From Theocolax elegans (taxonomy: Eukaryota; Arthropoda; Insecta; Hymenoptera; Cerocephalidae): a stretch of 64,000 nt of DNA. Each line of letters begins with the position of its first letter. Position 1 is the first letter of the stretch. The notes under the pieces are model-generated. The model saw only the letters and a list, made by a program, of their open reading frames with translations. It did not search any database and was not told where the DNA came from. Both the position numbers and the translations under genes were made by a program. The stretch covers positions 7,462,943 through 7,526,942 of the forward strand of contig CM047431.1 of assembly GCA_026168455.1 (NCBI GenBank), given 5' to 3'. Below, one piece after another: positions 1 to 12,010 of this stretch.

Positions 1-1239
1 TTGCCGTAATCCGATAAGTCTTGCGCAAGAATGCAAAAAAAAATATTTTCAAACGTTAATAAACGTGTACTAAGGTCAAATATCCATTGCAGTAACTACG
101 GGATCATTTTCTCCCTACAAAAACCGAGTTTCACCCAAATTTTGGTAAAAAGAATTTAGGTAGACCGACGTTGTGAGCATTAGAAAATACCAAAAAACGT
201 GTTTTTTTTCATTTTAGGTCAAATTTAAATAAGCATAACTTTAAGCCAAATTAACTTTTTATAGTAAACCTGGAACAGAAAGAAGCTTATAACAATACAA
301 ATCTAATCACGTCGGGTTTTTTTTAAAATATCAAAAACTGTTAATTTGGTAGCTTTTAGAAAATGTGCAAAATTTGAAAACACAAGTGTTTATATTTAGC
401 TGTGTCAAAATTTTTGTTCACAAAATAATTGTATTCTATACAGCTAGATTAAAAGTCTATAGTAATACGAAGACTTTGCCCTGGACTGGATAAAAAAATA
501 CTAATTTTTCGAATTTTTGTGCTACTTTGAAAATTGTTAAAAAATGATGAAAAATAGCCTATTTTTGAATGTTTAAAATCGCATACCCACGTCCTTAATT
601 GATTTAGAAGGCTACAATTTTGGCTCACTTACTTTTTTTTATAGGATAGTAACATACTAAATTTTTAACCCGATTGGTTGACTCCCCCCCCCCAGAACCG
701 ATTTACAAAAAGTATTGGAATGACCCATATATATATATATTTTATTAAAATTAGAGTTATGCGGACAGTTTGGGAAACGTAAATAGATTTATGCAGACAC
801 TTATGTACTTATGCGGACGTCCGCATAGATTATTTACAAAATGTATAATTGCAAGTTTAACGGGACGTCGGACCCAAGTTACGGGCATCTACACCTTTCA
901 ACATAAGAATTATCTTGGAAATATTGATTTAAAAATCTGAAAAAATTCATATGGGTAGTTTAAAAGAAAAGCCAGAGCATGGCGTTTTGATTTTTTTAAA
1001 GAAAGTAAATTAGTCAATAATAATTTAATAAACAATTTTCGATCGGCAATTATTGACCTAAAAAAGCATAAATTTTCAACGCAAAAATCAGAATTGAATG
1101 ACAAATTTAAAAATCTGAAAAAATTTGAGTATTTATATTTAACACATACCTAAGAGCATGGCGTTCAGGATATTTTCAAAAATTTATTCTTTTGTTTATA
1201 AAAAAATATTAAAAATTACTATTTTCTGAGTCCGATATC
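1..1239. other. AT-rich non-coding DNA
   Basis: I see no credible gene here. The stretch is AT-rich with many A/T runs and one C-run at about 685-694. The only sizeable open frame (910-1104, minus) is low-complexity Phe/Leu/Lys sequence with no recognisable motif, so I do not call it. Confidence 0.7.
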
Positions 1240-1431
1240 CCCTTAATTGCTATAATTTTCAATTATTTAATAATCTTATAAACTAAAAGCAAGTTAGGCC
1301 CGATTTAGTCGTATAACCTGAGGGATGGTTATTATCTAAATTATTGGTCCATAACCTCTGATTATTGACTAAATCGGGACGAACTTGCTATTAGTTTACA
1401 GGATTATTAAATAATTGATAATTAGGGCTGT
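1240..1431. repeat. Foldback (MITE-like) hairpin
   Basis: Two arms of about 60-80 bp face each other. The left arm around 1254-1310 contains aagcaagttaggcccgattt and the right arm around 1367-1423 contains its near complement. The arms differ by scattered substitutions and the loop is about 55 bp. This is the form of a short non-autonomous foldback transposon. I see no clear target duplication, so the superfamily is open. Confidence 0.6.
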
Positions 1432-1764
1432 AGGCTTTTGCAAACTGCAAAATACCGCAAAATTAATAAAATTTTATAAAACTTTTTAGGGGATCTATGT
1501 TATTCTACTCCAACCACTTTCGCCCCGATGGTTAACTTTGTAAAATACTAACTGAGAAAGTAAAAATAGGCATTTAAACATGGTGTCCCATTAAACATCA
1601 ATCCACATGTTTATAATAAATATGTGGATCGGCGTTATATCGATATATATATAAACCAAGTGTCCGTAGACAAAGTATCTTCAGATAAAGTGTCTTTAGA
1701 CTGCGTCGTATACCCATTAGTTTCGGTTTTGATACATAAAATATAATCACCCGGAAGAATTTAT

Positions 1765-2017
1765 CCACCGGGATCGGCGGTTCGAAATATACTAACTAGG
1801 CGATTGCCTAGTTTTTGGAAGAAGGGATGTGAGGGGAATCTCACAATCATTTGCACTATGAATTACCTACGTCTAATTATGCGCGTAATTGTAAAATTGA
1901 AACGAAGTAAACAAGTTTCGTCAGTTGTAAGTATACCAAAAGCCCGACGGCTTACAATTATTTTGACTTTAATTAGTCTATTCACCGGAAATAGATTGTG
2001 TAACAATTTCCGTTGCA
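1765..2017 (-). mobile_element. Ty3/Gypsy LTR remnant, copy A
   Basis: This aligns with the end part of the Gypsy-1 and Gypsy-2 LTRs. It has the near-palindrome ctaggcgattgcctag, a shared tgcgcgtaattgta stretch, and a terminus reading tgtaacaatttccgttgca next to a C-rich tract (polypurine on the element strand). That places it at the 3' LTR of a minus-strand element. It is far more diverged than the other two copies, so it is an older insertion. The outer LTR boundary cannot be seen. Confidence 0.65.
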
Positions 2018-2046
2018 GCCCCCCTCCCGCGCCCTAAACGCTACTT

Positions 2047-2497
2047 CCTCCAGGACAAAACCGAATCGGAAGAAAGACACGTATTCATTCACGATGCCGC
2101 GTTATCTGCTTCTCATCTTTTTTGTCATCTGAATACTGCTCCAATGATTCTTCATGCTCCTTACGATGTTAACGCGGCATGCAGTCATTAAGCTCAGTCT
2201 TCGGAGACTGCTCTCACGTGAGCCGATACACTTATCTCTACTGCTTTATGTGACTCTTCTAATCTCAAAACTACTAGAGACTATACTTTTTTTTAACTTC
2301 GAAGAGTCCGTTATACTTTGTTGCCAGATTAGCAGATATGCTTTTCGCACCTTCTGAAAGCGTATGTTTTTTCTCGTGACTAGATTGCTAACCTGAAACG
2401 AGGCAAACTGTGTTTCTGTTGTAGGTATTTGCTTCTCGTCAATGTATTTCTTGACTTGCGACACGGTATTATGCGTCAACCGAAAGATCGGCAACAA
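2047..2497 (-). pseudogene. Gypsy pol 3' end remnant, copy A
   Basis: Minus-strand translation gives a string with VKKYIDEKQIPTTET followed by ASFQVSNLVTRK. This matches the end of the Gypsy-2 integrase (VKKYIDEEQ then ASFQVGDLVMRK at about 42000-42110). Lower down, sequence matching the GPY/F-like tail persists in broken frames. Only the C-terminal edge of pol is left, next to the LTR remnant, with several frameshifts. It cannot be functional. Confidence 0.65.
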
Positions 2498-3194
2498 AAT
2501 TTCCCGTACCCGCGTTGTAGAATATAAGTTCTCTATTTTACTTACTGTTTTCCCGCCGGGCTGTTTTACCAGAAGAAGTTCCGGTTTCTGGCTTCACCCT
2601 ACTCGGAATAGGAAGGTGTATAAATATTATTAATGAAATAAACAAAATGAAATAAAAAACAAAAGGGGTTTAATAATTCCTTAATTAATATATAAACCAA
2701 TAAGAAAATAAATGCCCGCGCATTAATAATTATACAACACTAACTCTCTCTCTCTCTCTCTATAAGTAGGATTGACGTACGGCGCATTGCTCCGTCTTCT
2801 TTTCTATGGTCCGTCGTTAACCTGTCTGGTGCGAGTTGTTGATTGTTGCAGGTATAGCTGACTCCCGCAGGCTCCATGCTATCGGAGGCAGTAACTGCAA
2901 GACTCCATTCTCAGAGCAGGAGTTGCATAAAAAAGTCTCTCAGTATTTTGAGGTTAGCCGGGAAATTAGGAGAAATCTCTGTCGATTTGCTGCTAGTACC
3001 ACTATCCAACCAATAAGACGAGTTAGAGTAATCCACATGTTTATAATAAATATGTGGATCGGCGTTATATCGATATATATATAAACCAAGTGTCCGTAGA
3101 CAAAGTATCTTCAGATAAAGTGTCTTTAGACTGCGTCGTATACCCATTAGTTTCGGTTTTGATACATAAAATATAATCACCCGGAAGAATTTAT

Positions 3195-3447
3195 CCACCG
3201 GGATCGGCGGTTCGAAATATACTAACTAGGCGATTGCCTAGTTTTTGGAAGAAGGGATGTGAGGGGAATCTCACAATCATTTGCACTATGAATTACCTAC
3301 GTCTAATTATGCGCGTAATTGTAAAATTGAAACGAAGTAAACAAGTTTCGTCAGTTGTAAGTATACCAAAAGCCCGACGGCTTACAATTATTTTGACTTT
3401 AATTAGTCTATTCACCGGAAATAGATTGTGTAACAATTTCCGTTGCA
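3195..3447 (-). mobile_element. Ty3/Gypsy LTR remnant, copy B
   Basis: This is the duplicate of the LTR remnant at 1765-2017, with the same palindrome-like motif and the same terminus beside the C-rich tract. It exists because the 1.43-kb block is duplicated, not because of a second insertion. Confidence 0.65.
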
Positions 3448-3475
3448 GCCCCCCTCCCGCGCCCTAAACGCTACT

Positions 3476-3926
3476 TCCTCCAGGACAAACCGAATCGGAA
3501 GAAAGACACGTATTCATTCACGATGCCGCGTTATCTGCTTCTCATCTTTTTTGTCATCTGAATACTGCTCCAATGATTCTTCATGCTCCTTACGATGTTA
3601 ACGCGGCATGCAGTCATTAAGCTCAGTCTTCGGAGACTGCTCTCACGTGAGCCGATACACTTATCTCTACTGCTTTATGTGACTCTTCTAATCTCAAAAC
3701 TACTAGAGACTATACTTTTTTTTAACTTCGAAGAGTCCGTTATACTTTGTTGCCAGATTAGCAGATATGCTTTTCGCACCTTCTGAAAGCGTATGTTTTT
3801 TCTCGTGACTAGATTGCTAACCTGAAACGAGGCAAACTGTGTTTCTGTTGTAGGTATTTGCTTCTCGTCAATGTATTTCTTGACTTGCGACACGGTATTA
3901 TGCGTCAACCGAAAGATCGGCAACAA
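3476..3926 (-). pseudogene. Gypsy pol 3' end remnant, copy B
   Basis: This is the duplicate of the pol end at 2047-2497, with the same 83-residue open stretch on the minus strand. One base fewer in an A-run near 3487 separates the two copies. Confidence 0.65.
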
Positions 3927-4584
3927 AATTTCCCGTACCCGCGTTGTAGAATATAAGTTCTCTATTTTACTTACTGTTTTCCCGCCGGGCTGTTTTACCA
4001 GAAGAAGTTCCGGTTTCTGGCTTCACCCTACTCGGAATAGGAAGGTGTATAAATATTATTAATGAAATAAACAAAATGAAATAAAAAACAAAAGGGGTTT
4101 AATAATTCCTTAATTAATATATAAACCAATAAGAAAATAAATGCCCGCGCATTAATAATTATACAACACTAACTCTCTCTCTCTCTCTCTATAAGTAGGA
4201 TTGACGTACGGCGCATTGCTCCGTCTTCTTTTCTATGGTCCGTCGTTTAACCTGTCTGGTGCGAGTTGTTGATTGTTGCAGGTATAGCTGACTCCCGCAG
4301 GCTCCATGCTATCGGAGCAGTAACTGCAAGACTCCATTCTCAGAGCCAGGGAGTTGCATAAAAAATCTCTCAGTATTTTGAGGTTAGCCGGGAAATTAGG
4401 AGAATCTCTGTCGATTTGCTGCTAGTACCACTATCCAACCAATAAGAGAAGAGTATATATATTGTTTTCATGCATCGTACCTGGATAGTTGGCAGTACTG
4501 CCTCACTAAGGTAAACATCGTCAGAGAGGGAGAAATATTTGAGGCGGGAATTGGTTTATCGATAGGTAATGGTAATCGCTGACA

Positions 4585-5901
4585 ATGCCGCGAAGGAACA
4601 GCGCCATCTCTGAGGACGGCGGAGGCTCTACATCTGGTAAGAAGCGTCGTCTGTCCGATGGTGCAGATGCCGATATTATCGACATTACTATAATGTCGAC
4701 GACTCCGCTTCTAATGGCTTCAGAGGTGAAAGATATTGTTTTATCTGTCAGTAAAAATCGCGCCACGCTGTTAAATTGGTTAATTCACGAAAAATCTATT
4801 GAGAAAAAAGAAACTTTATGTTCTGCGATAAATGGGTTTTGCGATGCTGTCAATCTGCTGTCAACGGCATATACAGCCCAACTCGCAAACGAGCCTCTCT
4901 CGGGTTGCAAAAATGTAATAGAAGATTTTACCGAGACAGTGCAAAGATAAAAAAATATTTTAATTAACTCTTGCAACAATCTTGAGAGTTCTTCGCGTAA
5001 AGTCTCGATTCGTGAGACCTCGGGTAATGAAGATATTGCACGCCTGTCGTATGCTAATGCTGTCTCTTTTTCCAGCTCACCTGCAATTACAAATCTCGCT
5101 AGAGGTGGAAATTTAGCCCATGTCAGGGACAGTGGTAGGCCGTTTCACATAAGCTCATCAAAAAGAGTCATCATTGGTCCATGTGAGCATGTCAAGGGCA
5201 AATATGGCACTTCTAACGATACCAAGGAAGCACTCAAAAAATGTATACGACCCGCTGAACTCAAAATGAGCATTAAGCGCGTCTACAACTATGCCAACAA
5301 CTCGGTAGCTATTGAAGGAGACAACATCCTACCTGATATTTTTACAAACATAACAGCACTAGCGGAGGCAGGCCTTGAGGTGAAACCTGACAAAAAATTC
5401 AACCCGAGAATAATAATTCATGGCATCCCGAAGGAGCTGCATGAGGCTGACATCTTAAAGTGCATTGCGGACCAGAACTTCAATACAGCCTCGCGCGACG
5501 AGTTTAAGGTTGTCTATTTGTTTCCATCTAACAACGATAAAAAATTCCATTCATGTATAATTGAGACAAAACCAGAACTTAGGGAAATTTTAATGAGTCG
5601 CAAAAAAGTTAATATTGAATGGAACGTGTGCAACTTAGATGATTACATTTCAGTCATGCAATGCTTCAAATGTAACGGCTTCAACCATGTTGCTGAGGAC
5701 TGCAAAGGAAAGCAATGTTGTCATCTTTGTGCAGACGAGCACAGCTCAATAAATTGTAAGTCTAAAAACGATCTAAAATGTGTAAATTGCACGTTGGCAA
5801 AATCCTCAAATTGTGCGCATGCGGCTAACGACAAATCACTGTGCCCTATATTGCGTAAGAAAGTAATGCATAAAATGTCATTTATTAATTATGGCTACTA
5901 G
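4585..5901 (+). pseudogene. LINE-A ORF1 (Gag-like, CCHC zinc knuckles), one in-frame stop
   Basis: The frame is open from ATG 4585 to the stop at 5899-5901 apart from a single TAA at 4948-4950 (after ETVQR). The same frame continues past it with no shift. The N-terminal 120 residues are polar and unrecognised. The C-terminal half has the layout of LINE ORF1 nucleic-acid-binding proteins: a segment ending near NLDDYISVMQ, then knuckles starting CFKCNGFNHVAEDC and CCHLCADEH and a further Cys-rich segment with CVNC. Such proteins coat the element RNA and carry it with ORF2p. The stop may be a real mutation or a base error. The end overlaps ORF2 by 11 nt. Confidence 0.75.
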
Positions 5902-8721
5902 CACTCATCTTGATTGTCGTCTTAATGTAGGACACTGTAATGCCCAGTCGTTGCCTGCACACTTCGCTGATGTGTCCAGTATCCTTGGAGCTCACGATCT
6001 ACACGTTTTTGCTGTCAGTGAATCTTGGCTGTCGGCTTCGTCACCCAAGAGCTGCTACGATATACCGGATTATTCACTTTATCGTGTGGACCGTGTTGGA
6101 AAAGTTGTTGGTGGGGTCGCGTTGTATGTTAAAAATACGATAAGATCCCATTTTCGTGGCTCGTCACCACAACCGACAATTTACATCAAGCGACCGGAGT
6201 ATCTCATTGTCGAAGTAGTTTTATTGCACGTTAAATTATTGTTTGTTGTAGTTTATAGCCCACCTAAAGCAGGCTATTGGGATACTGTTGAAGAGGCTAT
6301 TATACACTGTAATAATGGCTGCGACAATATTATATTGCTCGGTGATTTTAATGTAGATTGGGAAACAGCCTCGACACCTCGCACACTATACTCCGAGAAT
6401 CGCTGGAATCGTGTGGTTTGCAGCGCGTCCCGTTCGGCCCAACGCATCGCAGATCGAGGAACAATAGCCATTCGTCAATTGATTATATTTGCGTGTCTGA
6501 TCAGTCCAAAATTGCTTCTTTTTCTCAAGTAAGCTACCCTAATGTATCTGACCATGATGTCTTGTTTATTACGCTAATGTACGAGATGCCAGCCGGCCTA
6601 CCCTCGATTGCTACTGCACGCTCTTTCAGAGATCGTGATATGGAGGCGTTTACCCATGATGTATCGGTTATCGATTGGCATCATGTCTGCAACCCGCCTG
6701 ACGTCGACTCCAAGATTAATCTGTTTACAACTGCACTTCTTGATGTCTATGACAAGCATGCACCTATTAAGGCACTCAAAATTAGGCCTAAGGCATGTCC
6801 CTGGATCACGCGTGAAGTGAGGGATCTCATTAGACATCGGAACAAAGCATGGAGAACCTATAGGCGCTCGGGACGTCAGGAGGATCGTACTAGATATAAA
6901 TCACTTCGCAATCGTGTCCAAACTATAGTCAGAAATGCCATGCATCAGTACTTTAAACAGAGATTAAGCGAATGTACTGGAAGCACAGATATGTGGAAAG
7001 TTGTCGAACGAATGGGCCTCAAGTCGGATAGAGCATACGTTAGGAATTTGCCTGTTACCCCCTCGCAATTAAACCGGTATTTTGTTGGTGCGGACGAAGC
7101 TGATGTACTTAATTTCAACTACTCCTATGCACGTAAATCCCCTGATTCCCAGTTCTATTTTGCACACGTACGCCTTGATGATTTATTGGAAGTTATAAAA
7201 TCTGCGCACTCTAATGCGATGGGAGTTGATGGGATATCGCTTAAATTTATTAAAGAGTCTTTGCCCTTTATACATTCGGTGCTTCTGAACATATTTGATG
7301 CTTCGTTCCAGTCTGGGGTGTTTCCCAATCTGTGGAAGAGGGCGCTTGTGTTACCACTTCCGAAAGCAGTACAACCAGTGAATATGGAGGATTTTCGCCC
7401 AATAAGCATCTTGTGTGCAGCGTCGAAATTATTAGAATGCGTGGCATATAAACAGATATCTGAGCATGTTGCTCAATTAAGTCTACTAGATCGCCTTCAG
7501 TCTGGCTTTCGGAGGCATCACAGTGTTCACGCGGCCGTGGTAAGGGTGGTTGACGATATTAGGGAGAATATTGATAAAGGCTTCATAACTCTGATGGTGT
7601 CAATTGACTTTAAGCAGGCATTTGATTCGGTTAACATTGGACTTCTTTGCGAAAAACTAAGATATTATGTCTTTTCGGAACCGTCTATAAAGTGGATTTT
7701 ATCATACCTCACGGATAGGTCACAAACGGTTAAGGCACCGCACGGAGAGCTTAGTGAGCCGTTGTGGAGAGTGAAGGGTGTCCCACAAGGCTCCATATTA
7801 GGGCCTCTGTTATTTTTGTTATTTATTAATGATCTGCCAGCGTGTTTGTTGGGCTGTGCTTACCATATATATGCCGACGACTTTGTTATCTATGTCCGAG
7901 GTAAATTCTGTGATGTTGAAGACATTGTGCAATCAGTTAATTCTAATCTAAAGAGAATTGCTTTATGGGCAAGAAATAATGGACTAGATATCAACACAAA
8001 GAAGACAAACGCGATTTGGCTGGGTTCAAGAGGCTTTATTGGTCGCATTGGAGATAACACTCCAGACATTAAAATCGGACGAGATAAGATTTCTGGCTGC
8101 TCAACGCTGAAACTACTAGGCATCACTTTAGATTCAACTCTCTCGTGGCGAGAACAGTGCACCTTAATGGCTAAAAAATTTTACTCTGCGTTGTTTCGAT
8201 TAAGAAAATATAGCTGTGCCTTACCCAATACCGTAAAGCTAACGTTAGTAAAGTCTCTAGTTTTTCCTTACTTGGACTATTGCCCTGGAATCTTTCTTGA
8301 CCTCTCAAAGGAGTTGACTCTCAAGTTGACGAGATGTAAAAATGCAGCACTTCGATTCGTGACAGGTCTCAAGAAATTCGAGCACATCACTCCAACTTAT
8401 ATAGACCTTAATCTGCTCACCTATACGCAAAGACGCGATTATTTATGTATTTGTCAACTTGTGGCCATCCTAAAAACTGACCAGCCGTCGTATTTGCGCG
8501 AATGTTTTCAATTCCGCCCTGCAAATTATGGCGCCATGCGTTGTTCGGATTTGGACTTTATTGTCAAGTATGCAAGCACGGAATGCTACAGACATTCTTT
8601 TGCTTTATCAGCGGCACGTTTATGGAACCTTCTTCCTCATGATTTGCGACTGTGCTTCAGATCGAAGATGTTTAAAATGATGCTCTACAGACATGTGTTT
8701 TCCTGTGATATAATTGAATAA
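5891..8721 (+). pseudogene. LINE-A ORF2: AP-endonuclease plus reverse transcriptase, one frameshift
   Basis: ORF2 starts at ATG 5891 inside the ORF1 stop (ATGGCTACTAG). The N-terminal endonuclease has HCNAQSL, SESWL and LLGDFNVDW, and after the shift SSIDYICVSD and the SDHD motif. At about 6359-6361 the frame changes. A run of three G where four would keep the frame explains it as a one-base loss. The reverse transcriptase follows with FRPISILC, IDFKQAFDS, GVPQGSILGPLLF and the catalytic YADD, then a thumb/C-terminal region ending before TAA 8719-8721. The protein nicks target DNA and copies the element RNA there. The long frame starting at 6358 uses TTG only formally. Confidence 0.8.
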
Positions 8722-8961
8722 CATTCAGTGTTCGATAAATAATATATATAGCTCTCATAATATGTACTGTATATTTAAATTTGTAAATTTTAACTTTTAG
8801 ACTATAATGCTTAAGTTATGTACTTTTATGGTTATTGTATATAAGTATTTAATAGTTTTTTTTTATATTTTTAAATTATTTGTGTTATATCTGTGTACTA
8901 CAATGTAGCGGCTATCTAGGGCCACGAGCCCTTTGCCGCCGAATAAAGTTTCATTCATTCA

Positions 8962-8993
<32 letters not shown>

Positions 8994-8996
8994 TAT
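8722..8996 (+). other. LINE-A 3' UTR and simple-repeat tail
   Basis: The AT-rich 3' UTR ends in ctagggccacgagccctttg, a GGGC/GCCC stem, then AATAAA and four TTCA-type units, then about 13 TC units. A similar stem, AATAAA and TTCA tail ends the LINE fragment at 39431-40375. This suggests a shared signal recognised by the reverse transcriptase. Confidence 0.65.
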
Positions 8997-8999
8997 ATT

Positions 9000-10811
9000 A
9001 TTATCGATTATTATCTTCCAGTATTAGAACCAAGGCCTGCTGTGCGCTCTTTTCGTAATTTTAATAATTGCGTTTACTCAGAATTTTCTAGAATGATAAA
9101 ACATGATCTCACGGACTTACGAGCAAATTTTAATGCATCATTATCTGTAGACACGTTACGTAAATCTATGTGCAATTCTCATATCACAAATCTGGATAGA
9201 CATGCACCAATGGTGACACGACCTATTCGTACGCGGTCTGCCCCATGGATGAGTAAAGAGTTGAGGATTAAGTGTAATGAGAGAGACAAATTGTCTAAAT
9301 TAGCTAAGCGTCACGGTGATTCGTTGTTGTTGGTTCGATATAAAGGCATGCGTAAGGAATTGAAAAAAGAAATTAGAAATGCGCGTAACGAATATTATAG
9401 CCAATCTCTGTCCAGCGAAACTGATCAGTCAAAGTGTTGGCGTTTGTTGAGAAGACTGGGAATAACGAGCGAGACTTTCAATTCTCCGCTTAAGTTCTTT
9501 TCAGCGGCTGAATTGTCTTGCCATTTTGCGTCGGTTTCTAGGAGTCATTCATCTTGTACTGTCGAAGAATTGAATGAGATTAAATCGTTACAACCTGTTT
9601 TTGACTTCCCGTGTTTCTCATTCCAAGCAGTTACTCATGTGCAGGTTGCTGGTGCTATTTCACTTTGCCTTCCTAAAGCCAAAAGTCGTAGCGCTGATGG
9701 CTTGTCTTTATCGTATTTTAAAGAGGTTTTTAGTAGTATTGTTCCATTCCTTACGGAGCTTTTTAATTATTCATTTACAACGAATAGGTATCCTGCCTTG
9801 TGGAAGAAGTCGGTCATTATCCCTCTTAGTAAAGTTCCTAAACCCTCAGCGCCATCAGATATTAGACCTATCGCAAATCTGCCACATTTCGCTAAAGTTT
9901 TTGACCGACTGGTTTCTCAACAAGTAGTTGCTCATTTAGAATCAAATAACATTTTGACACCATTCCAATCGGGTTTTCGCAAGCAGTTTAGCACCCAAAC
10001 AGCGCTTATAAAGATCACTGATGACATACGGTTGGCCTCTGAGACAGGTATGGTTACCTTCTTATTAATGTTTGATTTTAGAAAGGCATTCGACACAATT
10101 AGTCATTATGATCTCCTGAGAACTTTAAAACAGCTTAATTTTGCGGATGATGTTATAGAGTGGTTCTACTCATATTTATCGGGACGGTCTCAGGCTGTTG
10201 TTGGTGAAGATGGTCTTCCCTCTGAGTTCTTTAAAACTACATCAGTTATCTTCCTCATTTTTATAAATTCAATCATGAGCCGACTGTTATACACCAAGGG
10301 CATGCTGTTTGTGGATGATCTACAAGTGTATATACATTGTAGTCGCTATGAGTGTAATGCTGCTATCGAGAAACTTTCTAGTGATGGCTCTAGAATATTA
10401 AATTGAGCTCGTGAACATAAACTTGAAATAAATTTCAACAAAACAAAGGCAATCCTGATTGGGTCAACTCAGCAGTTTCGATTTATAAATAGAGATTGCT
10501 TGGCACCTGTTTTAATAGATGGTAAGCAGATCGATTTGGTTAAGTCAATAAGGAATCTTGGAGTAGTGATAAATGAAAACTTGCAATGGAACTCACATAT
10601 TTCGGGTATAGTCTCAAGAGTTCATGATGTACTTTATAAGTTACGTAATCGTGGTAGTTCTCTATCAATCACTATGAAGAAGAAATTAGTCGCAGCCCTT
10701 GTAATGCCATACTTTGATTATGCATGCCTTGTGTATTGTGATATTCCCGAGTATTTGAATACAAAACTTCAGCGTCTATTGAATGTATGCGTGCGATCCT
10801 TTTTCGTCTAA
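9000..10811 (+). pseudogene. LINE-B reverse transcriptase, first copy (nonsense, internal deletion)
   Basis: The open frame runs from about 9000 to TGA 10404-10406 and continues in the same frame to 10811. The stop sits where LINE-A has Trp (RIALWA versus RILN-stop-A), so it is a TGG to TGA change. Recognisable segments are the linker, SADGLSLSYFKE, IRPIANLP, FQSGFRKQFSTQTAL and MFDFRKAFDT. The GVPQGSxLGP block is missing: FFKTTS runs straight into VIFLIFIN. The catalytic box reads FVDD rather than YADD. The block deletion and the stop make it inactive. Confidence 0.75.
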
Positions 10812-11350
10812 AAATCGGTTTTCGCAAGCGTTTAGACCCAAACAGCGCTTATAAGCATCACTGATGAATACGGTTGGCCTCTGAGACAGGTTATTGTTAC
10901 CTTCTTATTAATGTTTGATTTTTAGAAAGGCATTCGGACACAATTAGTTCATTATGATCTCCTGAGCAACCTTTAAAACAGCTTAATTTTGCGGATGTGT
11001 TTATGAGAGTGGTTCTTACTCATATTTTCTCGGGACGGTCTCAGGCTGTTGTTTGGTGAAGATGGTCTTCCCTCTGAGTTCTTTAAACTACATCAGTTAT
11101 CTTCCTCATTTTTATAAATTCAATCATGAGCCGACTGTTATACACCAAGGGCATGCTGTTTGTGGATGATCTACAAGTGTATATACATTGTAGTCGCTAT
11201 GAGTGTAATGCTGCTATCGAGAAACTTTCTAGTGATGGCTCTAGAATATTAAATTGAGCTCGTGAACATAAACTTGAAATAAATTTCAACAAAACAAAGG
11301 CAATCCTGATTGGGTCAACTCAGCAGTTTCGATTTATAAATAGAGATTGC
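10811..11350 (+). pseudogene. LINE-B duplicated RT segment, indel-rich
   Basis: This repeats the part of the RT that begins near 9968 (FQSGFRKQFS). The first roughly 280 bp carry about a dozen single-base insertions, deletions and changes relative to the first copy. From about 11090 onward the copies are identical, including the TGA. The error pattern is confined to one end, which is typical of an unpolished long-read overlap. Confidence 0.7.
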
Positions 11351-12010
11351 TTGGCACCTGTTTTAATAGATGGTAAGCAGATCGATTTGGTTAAGTCAAT
11401 AAGGAATCTTGGAGTAGTGATAAATGAAAACTTGCAATGGAACTCACATATTTCGGGTATAGTCTCAAGAGTTCATGATGTACTTTATAAGTTACGTAAT
11501 CGTGGTAGTTCTCTATCAATCACTATGAAGAAGAAATTAGTCGCAGCCCTTGTAATGCCATACTTTGATTATGCATGCCTTGTGTATTGTGATATTCCCG
11601 AGTATTTGAATACAAAACTTCAGCGTCTATTGAATGTATGCGTGCGATTCATTTTTCGTCTAAAAAAGGATGCGAGGTTGGATCATTTTTATAAAACATT
11701 AAATTGGTTGTCAGTGAGCAAACGTCGCCTATATTTTATGGGTGTACTTACCTATCAGGTATTAACTACTAAAAAACCGGATTATTTGTATGCGTTATTC
11801 CCTGCCCTGAATCCTGACATACGGCGCTCAGAACGAAATTGCCAATCTTCCTTCGGTAGACAAATTAATTCTACGAATATATATAAAAAATCCTTCGCTA
11901 TACAGGCCATGGATCTATGGGATAGTTTACCATCTGATTTAAAACTAAGCACGAGTGTGCGTTTGTTTAAAAGTAGATTATATAAGTATTTAATGGAACT
12001 ATCCCAGTAA
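11351..12010 (+). pseudogene. LINE-B RT C-terminal region
   Basis: 219 residues contain the thumb and the C-terminal tail: NLGVVINENLQW, LVMPYFDYACLVY, KLQRLLNVCVRF and a final segment with FAIQAMDLWDSLPSDL, as in LINE-A (FALSAARLWNLLPHDL). The first 100 residues duplicate 10500-10799. It ends in TAA 12008-12010. It is the real 3' end of the LINE-B coding region, but it is cut off from an intact catalytic core. Confidence 0.75.

Larger units (their letters stand above)
1602..4449. repeat. Tandem 1.43-kb direct duplication
   Basis: The unit beginning tccacatgtttataataaat at about 1601 recurs at about 3031, and the two copies run in parallel to about 3020 and 4449. Most of the length is identical. 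Differences are single-base indels such as aaaacc/aaacc near 2058/3487, and they are denser in the last 200 bp of the second copy. Each copy carries the same old Gypsy LTR and pol remnant followed by a TC microsatellite (about 2743-2761 and 4172-4190). It is either a recent tandem duplication or an assembly duplication. Confidence 0.85.
4450..8996 (+). mobile_element. LINE-A: near full-length non-LTR retrotransposon
   Basis: A two-ORF LINE lies on the plus strand. About 135 bp of 5' leader precedes ORF1 (zinc-knuckle protein). ORF2 (endonuclease plus reverse transcriptase) begins inside the end of ORF1. A 3' UTR of about 245 bp ends with a GGGC/GCCC hairpin, AATAAA, (TTCA)n and a TC run at 8967-8993. 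The organisation fits the Jockey/R1/CR1 group, but I cannot assign the clade without a tree. Only two lesions are visible, one in-frame stop in ORF1 and one missing G in ORF2, so it is fairly young. No clear target duplication is seen. Confidence 0.85.
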
